Source: Candidatus Nitrosopumilus sp. (lineage in GTDB: Archaea > Thermoproteota > Nitrososphaeria > Nitrososphaerales > Nitrosopumilaceae). Taken from it: a stretch of DNA of 6,740 bases. Position 1 is the first letter of the stretch, and each line of letters opens with the position of its first letter. Of the stretch, positions 1 to 6,514 are shown in pieces. The translations under genes were made by a program, and so were the position numbers. Location: positions 1 to 6,740 of the forward strand of contig DRGT01000139.1 in the NCBI GenBank assembly GCA_011055585.1, written 5' to 3'. The notes under the pieces are model-generated. The model made no database searches. It saw only the letters and a program-made list of their open reading frames with translations, and was not told the origin of the DNA.

Positions 1-145
1 AGTTTTTGAATGTTGCTGCTCCCGATTGTGCGCCTGATATTTTCAAATCTCCTGCTGTCCCAATAAATAGTATCCCTGCTGGGGCAAGAACAGTCGTATC
101 ACTCAATGTTACATCTGCTATATTTTCTGGTATTGCTAAACTCAT
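1..145 (-). CDS. Small phage structural-type protein, N-terminal 48 codons (runs off left edge)
   Basis: This reading frame is open from an ATG at 145-143 down to the window edge with no stop. It begins MSLAIPENIADVTLSDTTVL and continues with APAGILFIGTAGDLKISGAQ, then SGAATFKN. The start is well supported by AAAGGAG six bases upstream and by lying 19 bases after the stop of the preceding gene. The visible part is short, uncharged and predicted beta-rich; the run 'GILFIGTAGDLKI' followed by 'SGAATFKN' recalls small (about 80-120 residue) phage virion proteins in which a 'GxLxVGTxGxLKV' strand precedes a 'TxTFxNVPxGTxLP' strand, including proteins labelled spike base or decoration proteins. 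That resemblance is from memory and is not proof. It is the last gene of the visible cluster and has its own strong ribosome site, which fits a many-copy virion component. The C-terminal part is missing, so the assignment is tentative; that it is a real gene is likely. Confidence 0.8.
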   Translation of the reverse strand, partial: MSLAIPENIADVTLSDTTVLAPAGILFIGTAGDLKISGAQSGAATFKN

Positions 146-151
146 TGTTTA

Positions 152-158
152 CTCCTTT
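152..158 (-). promoter_or_regulatory. Strong Shine-Dalgarno site (AAAGGAG) for the small gene at 145
   Basis: Read on the minus strand, AAAGGAG is followed by TAAACA and then ATG, a near-perfect match to the anti-Shine-Dalgarno sequence at good spacing (6 bases). It sits in the only non-coding gap of the window (164-146). It decides the start of the small downstream gene and contrasts with the two upstream junctions, which have weak or badly spaced G-rich sequences and rely on stop/start overlap. Confidence 0.85.
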
Positions 159-164
159 CTAAAA

Positions 165-3100
165 TTAATACTTCCTCGCTTTAAATTTGTTGGCATCCTC
201 ACTCTTATCTACAAGTCCTGAAATCTTCCCTGCTCTAATAACAGAGTCAGCAGTTGACTTCAGAGGAACTCCTTTTATCTTACTTGCTAGGTCAATAGAA
301 TCCCAAATTACATCCTTTATAAGTTTATCTCTATCCTTCTCAGCTTGCCATCTTCCTTTCTTGTAGATGTTAGGCATAACTGTCAGCCTGATTACTTTTC
401 CCAAGTCTCCAATCGCTTTTCCCAAGTCTTCAAGAGTTCTTGTCAAAGGGTCAGTCAAACCAAATCCTCTTTTGCCAAGAATTTTGTCAATGGTTATTGC
501 ACCTATGTTACCAAGAAAGAACATATTACCAAGCCCTGTTTTTATAATGTCAACTGCAAAACGAGTAAACATATTCCATGCTTTATCTGCTTCTCTCTTA
601 TCCTCTGGATGGTCAACACCTAGACCTCTTACTGCATTAACAGCAGCTATCATTGTAGATGATACAGCGTTTACAAGAATCATCCCTGTCATTAGTTTTC
701 TAAAATCTGTAAGTGTTTTCTCGCTCCTATTCCATCGTTCCGCTATCCTTCTAATTATCATCCAGTTCTTGTTTCTTTGGCTGGTATATTTTGTTGCAAA
801 TTTTAAGTATGTGTTTGAAGTTCTTCCAATGTAACTCCTGTCCTTCATGTCAAATGTTGGCTGTGTTCTTCTAATAACCTTCCAAGCCCTAGCAGCGACA
901 TGCTCATGGAACGCATCTCCCTTAAGGTCAGGTTGCAATGCCTTTGTTTCAAATTCTACTGCTCTCCATATACTAGCAATTGCCATCTTGTCAAATTTGT
1001 GAATACCGACCATAGCCTTTTGACTCAGTAAAGACTTACCCAAAATCAACCTTCTCGTTGCTCCCATACCAGCTATGTCACCAGTTTCCAAAGTTATATT
1101 TCCCTGAAACCTCTCCCTTAAATGTGGAGAGAATTTAATTATTCTATCTACTAACTTTTGAGAGCTAATAGGTCGCATACCTCTTGCTAAATAAATTGGA
1201 TTAATCTCTGTTGAAGCCAACCAAAATGATACAGGTTGTTTTAAGAAAACGAAAACGTTTCCACCAAGTATAGCAACGTCAATTTTACTCTGCCAATTCT
1301 GAAATAGTTTTCCAACAGCATCGTTATTGAAAATACTTCCTTCAACTTTCTCTAAATAGTCTTGCAACACTGGTAAGTATTTACCTTTTCCAGCAGCTAT
1401 TACTTTACTTTTAAACTCAGAAGAATTAAACATGGCTTTGGCATTTCTTAGTGGTTCTGCCAACCCAATAAAACTACTTGTCTTTTTAATGCTGTCAGTC
1501 AAAACATCGAAAGCATCACTAATTATAATAGCTTCAGTTGTACTTTTTCTTTTCTTGAAAATTCCTAAATTCTCCAAGACATTTCGCACAAAATCATCTT
1601 TACCTGCCAGCCCTTTATACTCTTGTGGTTTGACTACTCTTGCTAATTCACTGGTATGTGTTGGAAAATATTCAGGTTCAACTGCAACTGAAAATCCAAA
1701 CAATCTTTCAAAGACATCATTAAGTCTCTGCTTTTGTAAGGTGTTAAAATAAGAACTTATTATATCAGCAACTTTTTTCTCTTTACTTGTTAGACTTTCA
1801 GTTATACTGTCTAAGTCAGCTTCGGTTATTTTGATTACCTCACCACTTTTTGAACGAGCAAGTACCATTCCACCTTCAGTAAGATGTAATCTTGAATTTT
1901 TATTTCTAGCCAATAGAGCAATAGAAAGTTTAGTGCCCTTTCTTACAGTGAGATTCTTACCACTATCAAGTGAAAAAGATTGTGCTTTAACTTTGCTTGT
2001 TCTTGATGTAAGACTTGCACTCCATGTCTTATCAACTAATTTCATTAGACCAGATTCAATAAGAAACTTTTCTGATTCAGTTCTAAAGTTTATAGCTTTG
2101 GCAGAACCTTCATCAATCGCATTGTACATAACTTGCATTATAATGCCATCATCCTTGCCATCTAAAATCTCTGAAATCAGTTCGGTATTCCATGCAGCAG
2201 CACCAACTAAGTCCTTCACAACTCCCATACCTTTGAAGACCTCACGTTCAGCTTCAAACTGCAAATCATCAAGGTTGTCAATGCTACTTATAGTTTTGTC
2301 AAACCTATCCTCTATATTTTTAATTGCCTCTTTAAGTTGTGTCTCTTGTCGTTCAGTTCTATTGCTCTTATTTAACTTCTGCTTTTCCTCGTTCAAATGC
2401 ATCAAATGAGCAATCGAATCATGTATAAGTTGAAGGTTATCAACGCTTAATTCAGACAGTGGAATTTTATCCAGTCGTTCTAAAACAATTAATTCATCTG
2501 GTGTTATCTGATTGCCAGCATTTTCTCTCAATGTCTTTGCAGCCCAAAAAGTTTTTGCAACTGTTTTTCTAGTTGGTTTAGTAATTGAAAAAGGTTTTAG
2601 TATTGCCTCAATTTGTGGTTTAAATTCTGAACTCACCTTCGCCAATGTTTTTGCCTTAGTTAATTCTTTGATGTTGTCTATAAGTAACCTTTTTAAAGAT
2701 TTGTCAAGAGCTTTATCAATCCTCTTTTTAAGTTTTGGTAAAGCCTTATCAAGTTGTTTTTCAGTTTGAATATTTAAAATCTCTTTAAGCAGGGAGATTC
2801 TAGTTTTTGGGTCAACTTCTGATTTAGAAATAAATGAGGCATACTCCCTTTGAAATTCCTTTATTTCCTTTTCAGTTATCTTCTTTCCAAGCCTTTTACC
2901 TTGCTCTATCCCTGCAATCCTCTCCTTCAAGGCTTTCTCCTGTAGTGCAACAATCTCATTTGCTCTAAGAGTAACCTTCTTCGTTCCCAAATCAATTCGA
3001 GTTTTAGCATCGAGAATTTGTAAGCTGGTTATTTCTTCTTCTAATACTGCCCTCATATCATAGAGTTTTAATGTATCTCTGTGAAGAATATCAATAACAG

Positions 3101-4940
3101 ATTGCTTATCAATTTTGTCAGCTTTTTTAATAATATCATTTAACCTTACGTCAATATCTGATATTTCATCTTTTAGTTTAGTTACCCTTGCTGGTATATC
3201 CTTTCGTTTTATTGTTTTTGTTATAGCTGTAATCCTGTCAGTGTCACCTTCAAATTCTAACTGTGCCCCCCTTTGTTGATCTCTTTTAATTGATTGCAAT
3301 GCTTTCTTTTCATTTTCAGTTAGTTCTTTTGCACCTTCGCCTCTAAGAATCCTACTTTGTTCTGCTACAGCAGCGTCCGTTGCTTGTCTTCGTTCTTTTT
3401 CTCGTCTTTCTTCTTTTCTTCTCTCTTTTTCCTTCCCAACTTCAACTGGTGATGTACCCTCTGGTATACCTTTTGTTTCAGCCTTTTCAACAAGTTCATC
3501 TTTAAAAAGGGTTGGATTTTCTATAATAAATGCAACAGCCCTATCAGGTATATTATTAAAATCTTTTACTTCACTTATGCCCTTAACAAGTTCTTCTTTA
3601 CTTTTAAATCCTAACAGGTCTATTTTTCTTCTCTCAAAAGTACGCCTGTCAATTTTATCACCTTCAAACTCTCCCTCTAAAACCTTTAACCTTCTGTCTA
3701 TTTTCTTATCCTGTTTCTTTTTTGACTCTACTTCTTTTTCAGTTACAACTTCTTCTTCTACTAATGAAGTTCTCCCCACTTCCATCCTAAACTTTAATTC
3801 TTCTGCTTGAAATGCCTCCTCCGCTTCTTCCATCTTTACTCTTAATTCTTCACTTAAGTCTACTAATGCTTGTTTCCTTGCAGCCTTAACATTTATACCT
3901 TTACCTACTGCTGGAAGGAAAGACAATGCACCTATAGCTGGGGATGCTCCAGCAAGTCCTTTCATGTTAGCAATAAATTCTTCTTTTGTAGAAAGTACAT
4001 TATAGTTACCTGTTAAATCAGCAGCCAGCCATCTTGCTGATATTTGAATTACTTCCTGTATAACTTCTTGTCCCAATTCTAGTCCTGTTGTCTTTGCCCA
4101 AAAAGTAATAGCTTGAACCATAGCATTTTGCGCTGTTTTTGATTGAATAGCTTTTGCAAAAACTCTTTTAAAACCAGCACCAAAAAGTCTTACCTGAAAC
4201 ACTTCCGTTACACCAATTCCAAGTCCAGCAGCTATAGCAACTGGTAAAGCAACGTCAGATGGAATACCATCACTAAGCAATTCAACATACAAACTCATAC
4301 CTTCTGTTTCAACAGCAGCTTTGATTACACCATATGTCCCTCCCACTGTCAAACCAGCAGCAGCACCAACTGGCGCACCAACACCTGTTGAGAAAAAGCC
4401 AACTACAGCACCCATTGAACCCAAAGCAAGAGCATGAGTAGCACCTTCCTTTGCACTATTAATCATGTGTGGTGCAAGTTTTGCAAGTTCTATAACAGTA
4501 GATTGAAGGGGTTTATTAAAAAAAGGATACTGTTTTAATTTATCAAGTTCTTTTTGCTGTTTTATAAACTCTGTATTGGCTTGTTTGACTCCATCTTCAA
4601 TACTTATTTGTCCTTTTGCAATTGCAAGTCCAATAGACCCAGCTATCATTTGTTCTTCTGCAATATCATAAGTTTTTCTAACATCATCATAAAAACTAGG
4701 AGCATCTTTAAACTCTGATGATAACTCTTTTGTCACTAATTCTGGATTATCCAGAGTTAAAGTGTTCTCACCAACTGGAGTAGCATCAGCAATATCATCA
4801 TTAGTAAGACTAAATTGAAATTGTGATTGCTCTACAAGACCACCATCAGCATCCTGAACCAATGGAACAGCACTGGCAATATCATCTCCACTACTCTTTT
4901 TTGTAATATCTAATGCAAGATCGCCTATATTAATAACCAT
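165..4940 (-). CDS. Giant virion/DNA-ejection-type protein, 1591 aa (T7 gp16-like position)
   Basis: Complete gene, from an ATG overlapping the upstream stop (TAATG) to TAA at 167-165. Residues 1-60 are acidic, with an imperfect repeat DDIASAVPLV / DDIADATPVG. Residues 165-305 form a Gly/Ala-rich hydrophobic module (GAVVGFFSTGVGAPVGAAAG) followed by E..G.SLYVELL..G, ...GIGVTE and ELGQEVIQEVIQ, a pattern I associate with long phage virion and polyvalent proteins. Residues 350-760 are highly charged helix or coiled coil, with a SHOCT-like motif at 417-443 and an Arg/Glu/Lys run at 503-518. Residues 995-1095 carry ARNKNSRLHLTEGG and EPEYFPTHTSE. Residues 1220-1390 carry LGGNVFVFLKQPVSFWLAS, DKMAIASIWRAVEFETKA, RRTQPTFD and KYTSQRNKN. 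Hydrophobic segments lie at about 1415-1437 and 1461-1486. T7 gp16 is 1318 residues. I see no lytic transglycosylase catalytic motif or other enzyme site. Inferred role: ejected internal virion protein that forms or lines a DNA-entry channel. The alternative is a polyvalent protein injected with the DNA to act on the host. Confidence 0.9.
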   Translation of the reverse strand: MVINIGDLALDITKKSSGDDIASAVPLVQDADGGLVEQSQFQFSLTNDDIADATPVGENTLTLDNPELVTKELSSEFKDAPSFYDDVRKTYDIAEEQMIAGSIGLAIAKGQISIEDGVKQANTEFIKQQKELDKLKQYPFFNKPLQSTVIELAKLAPHMINSAKEGATHALALGSMGAVVGFFSTGVGAPVGAAAGLTVGGTYGVIKAAVETEGMSLYVELLSDGIPSDVALPVAIAAGLGIGVTEVFQVRLFGAGFKRVFAKAIQSKTAQNAMVQAITFWAKTTGLELGQEVIQEVIQISARWLAADLTGNYNVLSTKEEFIANMKGLAGASPAIGALSFLPAVGKGINVKAARKQALVDLSEELRVKMEEAEEAFQAEELKFRMEVGRTSLVEEEVVTEKEVESKKKQDKKIDRRLKVLEGEFEGDKIDRRTFERRKIDLLGFKSKEELVKGISEVKDFNNIPDRAVAFIIENPTLFKDELVEKAETKGIPEGTSPVEVGKEKERRKEERREKERRQATDAAVAEQSRILRGEGAKELTENEKKALQSIKRDQQRGAQLEFEGDTDRITAITKTIKRKDIPARVTKLKDEISDIDVRLNDIIKKADKIDKQSVIDILHRDTLKLYDMRAVLEEEITSLQILDAKTRIDLGTKKVTLRANEIVALQEKALKERIAGIEQGKRLGKKITEKEIKEFQREYASFISKSEVDPKTRISLLKEILNIQTEKQLDKALPKLKKRIDKALDKSLKRLLIDNIKELTKAKTLAKVSSEFKPQIEAILKPFSITKPTRKTVAKTFWAAKTLRENAGNQITPDELIVLERLDKIPLSELSVDNLQLIHDSIAHLMHLNEEKQKLNKSNRTERQETQLKEAIKNIEDRFDKTISSIDNLDDLQFEAEREVFKGMGVVKDLVGAAAWNTELISEILDGKDDGIIMQVMYNAIDEGSAKAINFRTESEKFLIESGLMKLVDKTWSASLTSRTSKVKAQSFSLDSGKNLTVRKGTKLSIALLARNKNSRLHLTEGGMVLARSKSGEVIKITEADLDSITESLTSKEKKVADIISSYFNTLQKQRLNDVFERLFGFSVAVEPEYFPTHTSELARVVKPQEYKGLAGKDDFVRNVLENLGIFKKRKSTTEAIIISDAFDVLTDSIKKTSSFIGLAEPLRNAKAMFNSSEFKSKVIAAGKGKYLPVLQDYLEKVEGSIFNNDAVGKLFQNWQSKIDVAILGGNVFVFLKQPVSFWLASTEINPIYLARGMRPISSQKLVDRIIKFSPHLRERFQGNITLETGDIAGMGATRRLILGKSLLSQKAMVGIHKFDKMAIASIWRAVEFETKALQPDLKGDAFHEHVAARAWKVIRRTQPTFDMKDRSYIGRTSNTYLKFATKYTSQRNKNWMIIRRIAERWNRSEKTLTDFRKLMTGMILVNAVSSTMIAAVNAVRGLGVDHPEDKREADKAWNMFTRFAVDIIKTGLGNMFFLGNIGAITIDKILGKRGFGLTDPLTRTLEDLGKAIGDLGKVIRLTVMPNIYKKGRWQAEKDRDKLIKDVIWDSIDLASKIKGVPLKSTADSVIRAGKISGLVDKSEDANKFKARKY

Positions 4941-4966
4941 TATTTAAAAGGTACTGTTACCCCTCC
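4937..4966 (-). promoter_or_regulatory. TAATG stop/start overlap joining the 519-aa and 1591-aa genes
   Basis: The stop of the 519-residue gene (TAA, 4942-4940) shares its last A with the ATG of the 1591-residue gene (4940-4938), within TTTAAATAATGG (4948-4937). A purine-rich GGAGGGG lies upstream at 4966-4960, but it is 19 bases from the ATG, well beyond usual Shine-Dalgarno spacing, so reinitiation by the terminating ribosome is the more likely way in. This arrangement would couple the yields of the two proteins. The overlap is seen directly; the coupling is inferred. Confidence 0.7.
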
Positions 4967-6499
4967 GTTAAGAAATTTTATAACACTTCCATTTTTCATA
5001 CGCATAAGTTTTCCCTCTTTTGGAATATCTTGAAGTGCTGGATTCTCTTTTGCCCATTCTGCTTGAATAAACCTACCAGCAACTGCTATTGCAACTTCAT
5101 TTGTGACTGGTTGAAATCGTTCCTTCATTCTACTAAGTTCATCAAGTGTTTGTGTAATAACATTAGCTTTCATCCTCTCACCAACTTCCTCAGACATATT
5201 TGGAAATTGAGCTAACTTGTTTACTACACTATCATACATAGCATCTTGTGGTGTTTTCCAATTCCCAAACCCTAACCAATTTGCTTTACCTTTTGCCTCT
5301 GAAAGTTTATCAATCATTGGAGTTGTTAACTGATCTAAAAACCCCCTTGCCTTTTCTGACTTCATCTGTCTATTTGCAACTGCCTCTATGATCTCTCCTC
5401 TAACTTTCATTATGTCTTCTAACACACCATCTGCTGTTCTTTTGTCTGGAGATATATTAAGTCTTCTAACACTGTCAGCTATTTTATTAACTACTGCAAT
5501 ACTTTCAATTGATTTTATGTCTGTATTTTCAGCAGCAATTTTTAAAAGGTCTTTATTAATCTCTTTTAATTCTGGAAATTTTTCTGTCAAAGAAACAACT
5601 CCACCTTTACCATCTTCAATCATAGTTATATCCATTTCATCAGAGAGTGCGTTTACTGCTGCTGTATCTAATCTACCTTCTAACCATAATTTTTCAATAC
5701 CACCATATTTTTCAATTGTTGTTGTTCTCGCTTCAAGGTCAATTTTATCTTTCCATCCTTTTATAGAACTTTCCATTTGTCCTTCAAATTTAACTTGTTC
5801 AGTTGTATCTAAACGACCATTAAAAAAACCTTCTTTTAAAAGTTGTCTTCCTTCTAATGGGTTCTCATTCATTAATCCATGTAGGTAGCCTTTTGATAAA
5901 GATTCTTTTGAAGCAGCCATCTGATTTCCAGAACTCTTTCCCCATATTTTTTTTATAAGGTCTTTTTTACCTTCAAGAATAGCTAATTTTTCTTCATACA
6001 ATTCTCTACTTGGAGTTGACTTAAGTTGACCAGCATCCAAATTTATTACTGAGTTAAAATCCCCAGCAGCATTAACTATTTCTTGAGTTGCCCCCCAAGC
6101 AATAGCTTTATTGGTTTGTCCTCGTAAAACTTGTGTACCACCTTGAGCGAACAAGCGTCTTAAACTAGGGTCTTCAAGAGTTCCAAGTGTATCATCAAAT
6201 AGATTTGAACTGTCTTCATTAAATTGTTTTATACCAGCTTGAGGGTCGTCAATAAAATTTGATCTATTTTCTTTTGATAATTCATTTAACTCATTTTCAA
6301 ACTCTCTAACCTCTGCTTGTGATTTTACAATATCAATTGTTTTTTTTCTTTCAGCCAATTGTTTAAAACCCACATTTGCTATTTTTGCACCAGTCCCAGC
6401 TATAGATTCTCCCAACCTTTGTCCAGATTTATCAACCCCAAGCGTTCCAACTACTGATGAGGCTAAATGTTTTGTTAAAAATTCAGGTAAGCTGCCCAT
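4940..6499 (-). CDS. Helical internal virion-type protein, 519 aa (T7 gp15-like position)
   Basis: Complete gene, from ATG at 6499-6497 (overlapping the upstream stop as TAATG) to TAA at 4942-4940. No member of a named family is recognised with certainty. The protein starts with an amphipathic stretch (LPEFLTKHLASSVVGTLGV) and a small Gly/Ala-rich part, then is almost wholly helical and charged, with a likely coiled coil at about 45-80. Residues 211-247 follow the pattern ENPLEGRQLL..GFFNGRLD......FEGQMES, which resembles the 'DP..A...L..G.fd..ld......l' helical repeats common in long phage internal proteins. A second unit, LWLEGRLDTAAVNALSDEMD, lies at 271-290. The C-terminus (GSVIKFLNGGVTVPFK) looks like a small beta hairpin. 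There is no signal peptide, no clear membrane segment and no visible catalytic motif. At 519 residues it is shorter than T7 gp15 (747). Placed between a small and a giant partner in one translationally coupled unit, it is most simply the middle ejection protein. Confidence in the gene is high, in the role moderate. Confidence 0.9.
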   Translation of the reverse strand: MGSLPEFLTKHLASSVVGTLGVDKSGQRLGESIAGTGAKIANVGFKQLAERKKTIDIVKSQAEVREFENELNELSKENRSNFIDDPQAGIKQFNEDSSNLFDDTLGTLEDPSLRRLFAQGGTQVLRGQTNKAIAWGATQEIVNAAGDFNSVINLDAGQLKSTPSRELYEEKLAILEGKKDLIKKIWGKSSGNQMAASKESLSKGYLHGLMNENPLEGRQLLKEGFFNGRLDTTEQVKFEGQMESSIKGWKDKIDLEARTTTIEKYGGIEKLWLEGRLDTAAVNALSDEMDITMIEDGKGGVVSLTEKFPELKEINKDLLKIAAENTDIKSIESIAVVNKIADSVRRLNISPDKRTADGVLEDIMKVRGEIIEAVANRQMKSEKARGFLDQLTTPMIDKLSEAKGKANWLGFGNWKTPQDAMYDSVVNKLAQFPNMSEEVGERMKANVITQTLDELSRMKERFQPVTNEVAIAVAGRFIQAEWAKENPALQDIPKEGKLMRMKNGSVIKFLNGGVTVPFK

Positions 6500-6514
6500 T
6501 ATTTAAATACCCCC
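6496..6514 (-). promoter_or_regulatory. TAATG stop/start overlap with G-run, joining the right-edge gene and the 519-aa gene
   Basis: The upstream gene's TAA (6501-6499) shares its final A with the ATG at 6499-6497, again inside TTTAAATAATGG (6507-6496). GGGGG at 6514-6510 sits 10 bases before the ATG and could act as a weak Shine-Dalgarno element, although it is not a good match to GGAGG. Translational coupling is the likely mode of start for the 519-residue gene. Confidence 0.65.

Noticed and set aside
146..164. Possible terminator or promoter in the only intergenic gap
   Set aside because: Nineteen bases with no hairpin, no T-run after a stem and no room for a promoter; it holds only the ribosome site.
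6..221. Plus-strand open frame of 71 codons at the left edge
   Set aside because: It is antisense to the small minus-strand gene, its AAAGGAG ribosome site and the end of the 1591-residue gene; the minus-strand reading has far better start signals.
1831..2409. Plus-strand open frame of 192 codons (and others at 5388-5888, 367-834, 1432-1752)
   Set aside because: All lie opposite the two long minus-strand genes. Their products are Ser/Leu/Phe/Ile-rich, as expected from reading the antisense of Lys/Glu-rich helices, with no supporting ribosome sites or context.
4741..4755. Perfect inverted repeat TCTGGA-TTA-TCCAGA
   Set aside because: A six-base stem deep inside the 1591-residue gene, with no adjacent T-run and no feature beside it; one such short palindrome is expected by chance in a window of this size.
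4461..4940. Lytic transglycosylase domain at the N-terminus of the giant protein, as in T7 gp16
   Set aside because: Residues 1-160 lack an E-S-x-F/W..A.S..GA.G..Q-type pattern; the Glu residues present sit in an acidic low-complexity leader and charged helices.
4960..4966. GGAGGGG as the Shine-Dalgarno site of the 1591-residue gene
   Set aside because: It is 19 bases from the ATG, too far for normal use, and it also encodes the Gly-Gly of the upstream protein's C-terminus; the TAATG overlap is a better explanation of initiation.
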